A stretch of DNA of 43,574 nt from Granulosicoccus sp. (GTDB lineage: Bacteria; Pseudomonadota; Gammaproteobacteria; Granulosicoccales; Granulosicoccaceae): contig JAHDGK010000005.1 of the NCBI GenBank assembly GCA_020627685.1, positions 1 to 43,574 of the forward strand. Reading direction: 5' to 3'. The position numbers were made by a program, and so were the translations under genes. The notes beneath the pieces are model-generated. The model saw only the letters and a program-made list of their open reading frames with translations. It had not been told where the DNA came from and ran no database searches. Positions 7,453 through 15,658 of the stretch are shown in pieces (position 1 is the stretch's first letter; every line of letters begins with the position of its first letter).

Positions 7453-9753
7453 ATGTTCAAGCGTATCGCTGTTATCGGCTCTGGCACTATGGGCGCAGGC
7501 ATCGCCGGGCAAATTGCCAACGCCGGTCACCCGGTTCTGCTACTCGACCTACCTGGAAAAAACTCACCTAATGAGGTGACGGAAGCCGCGGTTCAGCGTC
7601 TGCTGCGTTCCGATCCTCCGGCTCTAATGCACAAAAGCGGTGCAGAACTCATAACCGTCGGCAACATCGAAGACGATTTTGAAAAGCTCGCCGATGCCGA
7701 TTGGATTGTTGAAGCCATCGTTGAGCGCTTGGATATCAAACGTGATTTATACCAGCGATTAAACGACGTCATTCCTGATGATTGCATTGTGACGTCAAAT
7801 ACCTCAACCATTCCAATCAGCTTGTTGGTTGAAACGATGCCAGAGAGTTTCCGCCAACGTTTTGCAATCACTCATTACTTTAATCCTGTTCGCTACATGC
7901 GATTGTTGGAACTCGTGCGCGGTCAAGACACACGCGCAGATGTCATGACACGCCTGGCAGATTTTAACGATCGTGAACTCGGTAAAGGCGTGGTGAGCTG
8001 CAACGATACCCCGGGCTTTCTTGGAAACAGGGTAGGCGTGTTTGCGTTGCAAGTGGGTATCGATGAAGCCTTGAAACTGAATCTGCCTATTGAAGTGGCC
8101 GATGCATTAATGGGGCGACCTATGGGCATTCCTAAAACAGGTGTGTTCGGTTTGTACGATCTCATCGGTATCGATTTAATGTCAGATGTTGTGAGATCCC
8201 TGCGCAGTATCCTACCTGCCGGCGATGCGTTCCACGCTGTGGGTGCTGAAAGCGACATGATCAACGGCATGGTTGAAGCTGGCTATACCGGTAACAAAGG
8301 CAAGGGTGGTTTTTACCTGGAAGGTAAAGAGGGAAAACGTCTGGCCCGTCAGCTTCAAAGTGGAGAGTACACAGACGCGAATGAAGCTCTGCCTGAAAGA
8401 GCGCTTATTGCAGCACAACGGACAGCAGACCAGCAAGAACCGTTGACTGAACTTATTAAAGGTGACGATCTAGAAGCCCGTTTTTGCCAAAATGTATTGG
8501 GGCGGGTGCTTGGATATGCTGCGAGCTTACTGGGCGAGGTTACCGACTCTGCACAAGACATCGACGATGCGATGAAGCTGGGATTTAATTGGCTTCGTGG
8601 CCCCTTCGAAATGATAGATGCATTGGGAGCCGACACTGTGGCAACGCTATTAGCGTCGACGGGTGCCGATGTGCCAGAAGCATTAAAGCGTAATCAGCTC
8701 TTTTATTCCGTCTCTGGAACCGAACTGCAAGTGCAACATGCGGATGGTAGTTACCAGCCGGTCAATCTGCCAGAGGGCGTTGTACGCTTTCACTTAACGC
8801 GTCAAACCTTAAAGCCTCTTTACAGTAACCGCGCTGCCAGCGTATTCGCCATAGAAGATGATCTTCGATTAATTGAATTCCATTCAAAAGCGAATGCCCT
8901 AACAGATGAATCTATGCAGATGGTTCTCAAAGCTGCGCAAGATCCTGGTAAGGGAATTCTGGTTCACAACGATTCCCAACACTATTCAGCCGGTGTCGAT
9001 CTCAATGCATTTTTAGCGCTTATCGATGCACAAGACTGGGATGGCATTGATCAGTTCCTAGCTCGATTTCAAGAAGCGGTTGCTGCCCTGAAGTACGCGA
9101 ACGTTCCCGTCGTTGGCGCACCTTCAGGTTTATCTTTAGGCGGTGGTTTTGAAGTGCTGTTGCACTGTGACCGGCTGGTCATGCATAGCAATTCTGTTGT
9201 TGGACTGGTTGAAAGCGCTGTCGGTGTTGTACCTGCAGGTGGTGGTGTTAAAGAAACCTACCTTCGCTACTATGAAGCAACCGGCGATTGGAGCACTGCC
9301 GCTTGGAATGCTTGGATGAAGCTCGGTTATGGTGCTACGGCCTCGTCTCCTAAAACAGCTGAGCGCATGCAGTATTTCAAGCCGGGCCATGACGTTGAAG
9401 TCATGAATCGAGATCGTTTGTACACGCGTTCCGTTCAGGAGCTTTCAGCATTGGCTGAAAATTACTCGCCTAAGAGTGAGCCTGAATTTAAGCTTGCCGG
9501 CGGCGATATTCTTGAACGTATGGCAGCGTTTATGGATGAGGGTGTGGCAAAGGGAGATTTCTTCCCGCATGACAAAACAGTCGCCATGCAAATTGCCTCG
9601 ATCATGTGCAGCGATGATGGAGTGGAACAAGATGCCACCGAACAAGATCTGTACAAGCGAGAGCGGGACGCCTTTATCCGATTAGCGAAGACACCGGAAA
9701 CTCGTGCACGAATCAACGGACTACTTCATGGTGGTGGTGCTGTTCGAAACTGA
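7453..9753 (+). CDS. FadN-type 3-hydroxyacyl-CoA dehydrogenase / enoyl-CoA hydratase fusion
   Basis: The 766-residue bifunctional beta-oxidation enzyme has its domains in the order seen in Bacillus FadN, the reverse of E. coli FadB. Residues 1-190 are the NAD-binding dehydrogenase domain, with GSGTMGAGIA at 9-18 and the His141-Glu153 catalytic pair in HYFNPVRYMRLLE. C-terminal dehydrogenase repeats follow to about 410. Residues about 460-700 are a crotonase domain in which Glu567 (GGGFE) and Glu587 lie 20 apart, as the two catalytic glutamates do in enoyl-CoA hydratase. I chose the ATG at 7453 because the longer frame from 7384 would overlap the previous gene. Being 31 bases behind dmdA, it may process a thioester from DMSP breakdown, or simply fatty acids. 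Confidence 0.88.
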   Translation: MFKRIAVIGSGTMGAGIAGQIANAGHPVLLLDLPGKNSPNEVTEAAVQRLLRSDPPALMHKSGAELITVGNIEDDFEKLADADWIVEAIVERLDIKRDLYQRLNDVIPDDCIVTSNTSTIPISLLVETMPESFRQRFAITHYFNPVRYMRLLELVRGQDTRADVMTRLADFNDRELGKGVVSCNDTPGFLGNRVGVFALQVGIDEALKLNLPIEVADALMGRPMGIPKTGVFGLYDLIGIDLMSDVVRSLRSILPAGDAFHAVGAESDMINGMVEAGYTGNKGKGGFYLEGKEGKRLARQLQSGEYTDANEALPERALIAAQRTADQQEPLTELIKGDDLEARFCQNVLGRVLGYAASLLGEVTDSAQDIDDAMKLGFNWLRGPFEMIDALGADTVATLLASTGADVPEALKRNQLFYSVSGTELQVQHADGSYQPVNLPEGVVRFHLTRQTLKPLYSNRAASVFAIEDDLRLIEFHSKANALTDESMQMVLKAAQDPGKGILVHNDSQHYSAGVDLNAFLALIDAQDWDGIDQFLARFQEAVAALKYANVPVVGAPSGLSLGGGFEVLLHCDRLVMHSNSVVGLVESAVGVVPAGGGVKETYLRYYEATGDWSTAAWNAWMKLGYGATASSPKTAERMQYFKPGHDVEVMNRDRLYTRSVQELSALAENYSPKSEPEFKLAGGDILERMAAFMDEGVAKGDFFPHDKTVAMQIASIMCSDDGVEQDATEQDLYKRERDAFIRLAKTPETRARINGLLHGGGAVRN

Positions 9754-9772
9754 TGAACAGCGATAAACCGTA

Positions 9773-10426
9773 CTAGCGTATGGCAGGCTTACTACCCTTT
9801 TTCGCTGCTGGAAGGGTAGTAGACGAGGACTTGGACGGGTTTGCGTTGTCTGAGTCAGAGTCTGACGGGTAAGGCACAACACGTATTAGACTGTCCGGCT
9901 TCATGATGGGCTCGAGAAGACCCGTCAGTTGGGCAAAGGATTGTCTTTCAGTGTGTAATGCGTAGCCTGCAACGTCGACCGGAGGCGATTTACGCAGTAG
10001 AACATTACCCGCGATGACATAGCGTCTAGGGGCATTGTCATCGACATAATTCACACCGCTGCGCGTCAGCCACGCAATCATTCCGAATTCGCCTTCCTGT
10101 ATTTGCTCACGAGTGAGTAGTGGTACCCGCTGAGCGACATTCAGCGCGTCGCCCCGTGCCAGCAATGTCAATCGTCGACCACCGTCCGTATCGCAATGAA
10201 TAAGCATGCGAGAGCCGGCACCATCGACATTGGCGTCGATAATCGTTTTTCCGGATTGAACCAGAGCATCGACAGTCAGTAGGCAAGAACCGTCTGCATA
10301 AAACGCAGCATCGAGCGGAGCATCTGCAACGGTAATACTGGGCTCATTCGCCGTTGCCAAGCCGGGCAGTAACCCTAAGCCTGCTATTAGCAACAATTGG
10401 CGCATGGATGGCTTCAATTTCAACAT
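9773..10426 (-). CDS. Putative secreted protein of unknown function
   Basis: I do not recognise this 217-residue protein. From the ATG at 10426 it begins with a typical signal peptide: positive residues MLKLKPSMR, then a hydrophobic LLLIAGLGLLPGLA and an ATA-NE cleavage site. A longer frame from a GTG at 10453 would add nine residues before the signal and is less likely. The mature part has two cysteines about 34 residues apart that could form a disulfide. It ends in a polar Ser/Asp/Asn/Pro/Lys tail that looks disordered. A periplasmic or surface location is inferred from the signal peptide only. It converges on the FadN-type gene and is 80 bases beyond the deaminase-like gene. Confidence 0.65.
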   Translation of the reverse strand: MLKLKPSMRQLLLIAGLGLLPGLATANEPSITVADAPLDAAFYADGSCLLTVDALVQSGKTIIDANVDGAGSRMLIHCDTDGGRRLTLLARGDALNVAQRVPLLTREQIQEGEFGMIAWLTRSGVNYVDDNAPRRYVIAGNVLLRKSPPVDVAGYALHTERQSFAQLTGLLEPIMKPDSLIRVVPYPSDSDSDNANPSKSSSTTLPAAKKGSKPAIR

Positions 10427-10533
10427 GACGCTCGTACCCTGATTCGCCCGCACAGCTCAGCGATTACCACACAGCGACTGGCTGCGGGACATTCTGAGCG
10501 TATGTGAGAGGTTGGTGAATACACGATATTGGG

Positions 10534-11151
10534 TCAATTTAGCGGAATTTGATTGTTGGCTTTGCCGGACTGGTAATGATCGGATGCAAGTACGTAGCGG
10601 CTTTTTATTGCCTGAATTTTCGCATGCAGCTCCTCTTGAGTGTGGCTCTGCAGTGAATGTTTACAATCCTGAAACCAACCCTGAATACCGTGAGAATCCC
10701 AAAACGCGTTAGTGCGCCGGTACTGCCCGGGGTCTACATCGAACACTTCCTTCAGTATTTTCAGATCATGGGGGATTTCAAACTCATCCCTGGAATCCTC
10801 ATGGCTGAAGAAATAATAGAAATTATCAAAACCGCTCCAGGTGATTGCTGACAAACACAAGCTACATGGCTCATGTGTGGTTAAAAACAACAACTCAGAG
10901 GGTGGCAAGCGCGTAGCGGCATCCTGCTCAAAATAGCGCTTTAACAAGTGCATTTCGCCATGATGCAGCGGGCTTTCTATTTCGTTGTTGGTTTCAGCCA
11001 GATAGGTGCTGAAATCAGATTTTCGAAGCAGCGCAGCGCCAAATATTTTATTGCCCAAACCAACCGACTTTTCAGTCAGCGGGAGGATGTCCTCAGCAAT
11101 TACGTCGAGTAACCGGGTGGCTAGCTGGACGTCAATTTTCGGTGCGCTCAT
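10534..11151 (-). CDS. Cytidine/deoxycytidylate deaminase-fold zinc protein
   Basis: The 205-residue protein carries the zinc motifs of the CMP/dCMP deaminase fold: HGE at 64-66 and PCSLC at 95-99. His64, Cys96 and Cys99 are the zinc ligands and Glu66 the proton shuttle. The flanking EPCSLCLSAI resembles guanine deaminase and TadA-like members. The C-terminal third, from about residue 120, is rich in aromatic and acidic residues and does not match the short housekeeping deaminases I know. The nucleobase, nucleoside or RNA substrate cannot be predicted from the motif. There is no purine or pyrimidine operon around it. Cytoplasmic, because no signal peptide is present. Confidence 0.8.
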   Translation of the reverse strand: MSAPKIDVQLATRLLDVIAEDILPLTEKSVGLGNKIFGAALLRKSDFSTYLAETNNEIESPLHHGEMHLLKRYFEQDAATRLPPSELLFLTTHEPCSLCLSAITWSGFDNFYYFFSHEDSRDEFEIPHDLKILKEVFDVDPGQYRRTNAFWDSHGIQGWFQDCKHSLQSHTQEELHAKIQAIKSRYVLASDHYQSGKANNQIPLN

Positions 11152-11323
11152 GTGTCGGGTTAAAGCAAATCGGGTAGCTGCAAGCTTACAGTTTACTAAG
11201 GTTTAAGGGTAGTGACTGCCAGCTCAGTGTGATGGTGTTGGCCGTGATCGGGTAAAAACACCGCTTTCACCGTATTCGTTCAATAGAAGATAGACACTGA
11301 TATCAGATTTTCTGTGACGTGCG

Positions 11324-11728
11324 TCAAGAAAACGATTTTTGGATGGCGCTGATCAAATTTTGTACAGAAGTCAGATTGTTGTCATAGCTGACAGTTGATT
11401 CAAAACCCCAGACGGGTGCGGGCCAATTTGGGTCTCCCGGGTTTCTGGCCACGACATGGCAGTGGAGTTGCGAGACGACGTTGCCGAGCATGGCCACGTT
11501 GACGCTCTGGCACTGAGTGGTCACGTGCACAACCCGGCTGACCTGATTCACATCTGCCATAAAACCTTCACGCTGTGTGTGTGTCAGGTCGTGGAGTTCT
11601 TCCACATCGCTTTGTTTTGGAATCAGAATTACCCAAGGCCAGCGACTGTCGTTCATTAAGCGCACATAGGCAAAGTTAGTTTCACAAATAGTGAGGGTGT
11701 CGGCTTCTAGTCTTGGGTGTAGGCTCAT
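11324..11728 (-). CDS. HIT-family nucleotide-binding hydrolase
   Basis: The 134 residues form a histidine-triad protein. The active-site segment reads QLHCHVVAR at 87-95, so the first histidine of the classical triad is Gln87, while His89 (the expected nucleophile position) and His91 remain. This Q-x-H-x-H version, followed by NPGDPNWPAPVWG, is typical of a proteobacterial HIT subgroup, so it is probably not a defect. HIT proteins hydrolyse phosphoramidates or dinucleoside polyphosphates, but the true substrate here is unknown. The start is 20 bases after the stop of the DUF2461 gene on the same strand, which suggests a two-gene transcript. Confidence 0.88.
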   Translation of the reverse strand: MSLHPRLEADTLTICETNFAYVRLMNDSRWPWVILIPKQSDVEELHDLTHTQREGFMADVNQVSRVVHVTTQCQSVNVAMLGNVVSQLHCHVVARNPGDPNWPAPVWGFESTVSYDNNLTSVQNLISAIQKSFS

Positions 11729-11748
11729 GACGGCAGGCTACTGCAAAC

Positions 11749-12423
11749 TCAGAAGGAAAGGTCGTCGGCTGTACAAAGAAACTGCATGAGTGGCGCGGAT
11801 GCTTTCATGAGTTTTGCGATTTGCTTTGGAAAGTCGGCTTCAGAGATTGTCGATACCGATAGCGGGTGAACCGCAATGAAGTCCTTACGTTTTAATTCTT
11901 CTATGAGAGGGTGATCTATTGGGAATCCTTTGGGCGCTCGTTTTAACGAATCGCCTTGAAGTTCGAAATCACTGCGCGCAGTCAGTTTCCTTTTGATGCT
12001 CAACCATTCTTTCGGATGTTCGTCTATTAGTGTTCTGATGGCTTTTAGTGAGCTGCTTTCCGGGCGCCATATTCCGGCTCCAAAGAAAACGTCCTTCGGT
12101 TCTATGTGTACATAGAATCCGGGTGCATGAACATCTTTTGCGCGTACGTGTCTGAAATGAATTCCGATATTGGTTTTGTATGGCGTTTTGTCATTCCCAA
12201 ATCGGGTATCCCGATATACCCGCATTAACGAGCCGCCAACTTTTTTAGCTTTAGCATCGAAGTAGGGCGACACCTTGTGCAAAGCCGGGCCCATGGCTTC
12301 AATAAACTCCAACGCCGGGCTTCTCACATCATCTTCGTAACGATGCTTATTGGCATTGAACCAATCGCGATTATTATTTTTTTCCAGATCCTTTAAAAAT
12401 TTGACGGTCTTTTTCGAAAACAT
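11749..12423 (-). CDS. DUF2461 (TIGR02453) family protein
   Basis: The 224-residue protein matches the DUF2461 family by eye: FLKDLEKNNNRDWFNANKHRYED near the start, then SLMRVYRDTRFGNDKTPYKTNIGIHFRH and a GAGIWRPES segment. The family is widespread in bacteria and some eukaryotes, is cytoplasmic, and has no established activity that I know. I chose the ATG at 12423; the frame extends upstream to a GTG at 12465, but those 14 residues are not typical of the family. It probably heads a transcript with the HIT gene. The 231 bases between 12423 and the divergent MFS gene should hold its promoter. Confidence 0.85.
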   Translation of the reverse strand: MFSKKTVKFLKDLEKNNNRDWFNANKHRYEDDVRSPALEFIEAMGPALHKVSPYFDAKAKKVGGSLMRVYRDTRFGNDKTPYKTNIGIHFRHVRAKDVHAPGFYVHIEPKDVFFGAGIWRPESSSLKAIRTLIDEHPKEWLSIKRKLTARSDFELQGDSLKRAPKGFPIDHPLIEELKRKDFIAVHPLSVSTISEADFPKQIAKLMKASAPLMQFLCTADDLSF

Positions 12424-12654
12424 ATGAATACCGCGAAGATGAAGAATCGTTACAGTTTCTAACACTCGGTCTTTTCTGGCAAGTACATGACTAAACTTGT
12501 CAAATTATGACGCGGTGCGCCGCATTCTGAACACTGTTTCAAATGCACACTAAAGAGCCTGCTATATGAGCTTAGGGGGATTCATTCTTAAACAAAGCCT
12601 CTTTAGCGTTTCTCTCCATCCTTCAAAAGCTGTGTTTTCCAAGGATCATTAACT

Positions 12655-13842
12655 ATGTTCCATCGTCGCCCCGTTGCGCTGAACCAGATTTCGGGAAACA
12701 CCAGTGTCAATCTGGCACGGATGTCAGCAATAGAGGGGTTCTCGCGTTCCGTGCTGGTCAGTATCGTACCCCTGGTGGCTTTAGAAACCTTAGGGAGCAA
12801 AGAGAACGTAGCCTTGGCCTATCTAGCTGCCGGCATACTCACCTTATGTATAACTTTAAATTTGGGCACGCTGGAACGTTTAATACAGCGCCGATGGCTG
12901 GTGACACTGGGGGCTTTTAGTTTGATGTTGGCAGCCGCTTTTTTGTTTGCCCGCACCACATGGTTGCTTCCATTGGGTATTGGCCTACGCTCGGCGGCTG
13001 CATCGATCTACACCGTCTGTATGTCCCTGTACATCATGGACTACATTGGAAAAAAAGAGCTGACACTGAATGAATCCAGGCGCATGCAGTACACGGGTGC
13101 GGCTTGGCTTATTGGTCCGTTTGCCGGATCTTGGCTAGTAGAAAACGACTTGAGGGATTTGCCATTCCTCTTGTCGATCATCGCCGCAGCAATGATGCTG
13201 GGCTACTTTTGGAAGTTACGCCTTGGCGATAACAAAGTACTCGCTCAAGCTCAATCAAAAGCGAAGAATCCGTGGCTAGCCATAAAACGATATTCAGGGC
13301 AGAAGCGCCTAAGAATTGCTTATGGCATCACGCTTAGCCGATCCTGCTTCTGGGTCACGCTCTTTGTTTACGGACCCATTTATTTAATTGAGTCTGGCTT
13401 GCCGGTATGGTCAGCGGGTGTTTTACTATCCGGTGTCTCAGGGCTATTGTTCTTTAGCCCCAGCATTGCAAAGGCCTCACAACGGTTCGGAACTCGTACA
13501 GTCATCTATGTGGGTTTGATCCTTACCGGGCTTAGTCTAATGGGGCTGGGTTTCTTAGGCGAGCCAACGCCCTGGGCCATCGTATTCTGGATTACCGGTG
13601 CTCTAGGAGGCGTACTACTGGATGTATTAGGCAATATCCCGTTTATGCGGAGCGTAAAACCCCGGGAACGCATCGCCATGACCGCCGTTTTTTCAACCTG
13701 GAGAGAAGCATCTGAGTTGTTAACGCCTTTATTGGTGAGTGCCGTACTTGTTTTGTTCCCATTTCATGTATTCTTTTTCATTCTCGCGTTCATGCATTTT
13801 TCATCGGCCGTGTCCACAAGCTTTCTACCCCGACGCCTATAG
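12655..13842 (+). CDS. Major facilitator superfamily transporter
   Basis: The 395-residue protein has about twelve hydrophobic segments split by a central polar loop at about 190-215, the usual MFS plan in the inner membrane. The segment between helices 2 and 3 is short and lacks a textbook GxxxDRxGRR motif, so it is a divergent member. Substrate and direction cannot be told. An AAGGA site lies before the ATG at 12655. The EamA-family gene starts 25 bases after the stop on the same strand, so the two transporters are likely co-expressed. An exporter is my guess from this pairing. Confidence 0.85.
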   Translation: MFHRRPVALNQISGNTSVNLARMSAIEGFSRSVLVSIVPLVALETLGSKENVALAYLAAGILTLCITLNLGTLERLIQRRWLVTLGAFSLMLAAAFLFARTTWLLPLGIGLRSAAASIYTVCMSLYIMDYIGKKELTLNESRRMQYTGAAWLIGPFAGSWLVENDLRDLPFLLSIIAAAMMLGYFWKLRLGDNKVLAQAQSKAKNPWLAIKRYSGQKRLRIAYGITLSRSCFWVTLFVYGPIYLIESGLPVWSAGVLLSGVSGLLFFSPSIAKASQRFGTRTVIYVGLILTGLSLMGLGFLGEPTPWAIVFWITGALGGVLLDVLGNIPFMRSVKPRERIAMTAVFSTWREASELLTPLLVSAVLVLFPFHVFFFILAFMHFSSAVSTSFLPRRL

Positions 13843-13867
13843 GCATCTAATACATTAACTGCAATTC

Positions 13868-14737
13868 GTGTCGTCACTCACATTCGGATACTTGCTGATG
13901 CTGCTGGCCTTTTTGTGCTTTGCGGTGATGGATACTACGGCCAAATGGTTGGTGGGTGCCGCTGTACCGGTTCTGCAAGTGGTGTGGCTTCGTTACTTCG
14001 TCCATTTTGTGTGTACCGTGGTGGTGTATGCACCCACTCAGGGTGTCAATATCGCGAAGTCTAATCGTCCTCGATTGCAAACTGTCCGGGCACTGTTTCT
14101 TTTAACGTCGACAGCGCTAAATTTCACGGCCTTACAGTATTTACCGTTAACAATCACTATTGCGATATTTTTTGTCGCGCCGCTGACTGTCTGCTTACTC
14201 AGCATTCCAGTACTCGGTGAGAAAGTCGGGCTGAAGCGTTTGTTGGCAGTACTGGTTGGATTCCTTGGTGTACTTATTATCGTTGAACCCTGGAGTCAGC
14301 GTTTCGATCCGCATGTGTTTCTAGCCATTGGTGCTATGTTGTGTGCCAGTGGCTATTTCGTCATGAGTCGTGTCATTGCAGGCGTCGATGAAAACTCAAC
14401 GGTTCAGTTTTATGTATCCGGTGTGGCCACTGTGCTGTTAAGCCCATTTGCCTATTATGTATGGCAATGGCCGGACAGCTGGCAGACGTGGTTTTTACTG
14501 TGTCTTATCGGTAGCCTGGGTATGTTGGGGCATTCATTCCTTACCCGGGCACATCAATATGCTCAAGCGTCTGTATTAGCGCCTACGGTATATTCTCAGG
14601 CGATATACATCGCCTTGTTAAGCTGGATTATTTTTAAGCAGCCACCGGACTACACCACCGTGCTAGGAACACTCATTATTGTTTCCAGTGGTCTCTTTAT
14701 CTGGTTTAGAGAAAGGCAGCTAGAGAAAGCCACCTAG
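13868..14737 (+). CDS. EamA/DMT-family transporter
   Basis: This 289-residue drug/metabolite transporter superfamily protein has ten predicted membrane helices arranged as two EamA repeats, residues about 5-140 and 150-280. Typical stretches include FAVMDTTAKWL in helix 1, and helix-4/5 positions near IFFVAPLTVCLLSIPVLGEKVGLKR, the E-K/R signature at the end of the repeat. Such proteins usually export metabolites or amino acids. The start is a GTG at 13868, which places the first helix correctly. It shares a strand with the MFS gene 25 bases upstream and converges on an SDR gene with 48 bases between the stops. Confidence 0.88.
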   Translation: MSSLTFGYLLMLLAFLCFAVMDTTAKWLVGAAVPVLQVVWLRYFVHFVCTVVVYAPTQGVNIAKSNRPRLQTVRALFLLTSTALNFTALQYLPLTITIAIFFVAPLTVCLLSIPVLGEKVGLKRLLAVLVGFLGVLIIVEPWSQRFDPHVFLAIGAMLCASGYFVMSRVIAGVDENSTVQFYVSGVATVLLSPFAYYVWQWPDSWQTWFLLCLIGSLGMLGHSFLTRAHQYAQASVLAPTVYSQAIYIALLSWIIFKQPPDYTTVLGTLIIVSSGLFIWFRERQLEKAT

Positions 14738-14785
14738 GGGCGCAAGGTCGTTTTCAGATCGTAGCTGGCTAACAGGTGTAATCAA

Positions 14786-15616
14786 TTACATGGACAGTAC
14801 TTTGTCCATCCAGCGTGTACTGAGAACACGTTTAAGAACGCCGGCCACGTGTGTAGGTGTTGTCACGTAATAGCGCGGTTTGGGGCGAGAGCTTTCAATG
14901 GCGTGAATGAGTTTGTCCGTTACCGCACTGGGTGGTAGTTCAAAGCGGTCTTTCTTTTCGGTCGGCTTATATAAACGAGGTATCAAGCCGGTTTCATATT
15001 TTTGTCGTTGTGCAGATGCTTCCCAGTTTATCCATTGTTCAAACGGGGGAATGGCCTTCTCTCTTATCATCGTTCCGATTGGGCCAGGTTCGATGAGTAT
15101 TATGTCGATAGGTGAGTCGGCTAATTCCAAGCGCATCGTATCGCTTAAACCTTCCATGGCGAATTTCGTGGCGTTGTACGCACCCCGGAAAGGTTGTGCT
15201 GCAAACCCCAGCACGGAGGAGCAATTAACGATACGACCTTGCCCACGCGCTCGCATTGCGGGTAGCAAGCAGTTTATTAGTTCAAATTGGCCGAAAAGAT
15301 TTGTGTTGAATATAGCCTGCAGGGCTTCCCGGGATAAGTCTTCTACAAGGCCCGGTATGGCATAAGCGCCATTGTTAAACAACGCATCGATTTTGCCGTC
15401 GGAAAGATGCAGTGCTTCATTTGCACCGTTCTTTACGCTATCAGGGCAGTTGTAATCGAGTACAAATGACTCCAAGCCCTCGGAACGCAGTTGTTCACAG
15501 TCTTCTTCGCGACGGCAAGTTGCAAGCACGCGCCAGCTTCGTTTTGAAAGTGTGCGAGCGGCATCCAGCCCTATACCTGAGGAACAACCGGTTATTAATA
15601 TTGTGCGCTGAGCCAT
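14786..15616 (-). CDS. Short-chain dehydrogenase/reductase
   Basis: The 276-residue classical SDR has the cofactor motif TGCSSGIG at 9-16, NNGAY at 81-85, the catalytic serine in NCSS (133/134), and Tyr147 with Lys151 in YNATK. The arginines following strand beta-2 (ATCRREED) suggest a preference for NADP(H). The extended C-terminus after about residue 190 resembles retinol-dehydrogenase-like members. The substrate is unknown. The ATG at 15616 is preferred over a TTG nine bases upstream. It lies between exporter genes and the glycan genes without a clear link to either. Confidence 0.87.
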   Translation of the reverse strand: MAQRTILITGCSSGIGLDAARTLSKRSWRVLATCRREEDCEQLRSEGLESFVLDYNCPDSVKNGANEALHLSDGKIDALFNNGAYAIPGLVEDLSREALQAIFNTNLFGQFELINCLLPAMRARGQGRIVNCSSVLGFAAQPFRGAYNATKFAMEGLSDTMRLELADSPIDIILIEPGPIGTMIREKAIPPFEQWINWEASAQRQKYETGLIPRLYKPTEKKDRFELPPSAVTDKLIHAIESSRPKPRYYVTTPTHVAGVLKRVLSTRWMDKVLSM

Positions 15617-15658
15617 CTTGTCCAAACTGTTCTTTGCAGAACGGTTTAGTGTACAGAC

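Noticed and set aside
11232-11275. GGTGTT/AACACC inverted repeat before the HIT gene end
   Set aside because: Only six pairs with a long loop and no T-run; not convincing as a terminator.
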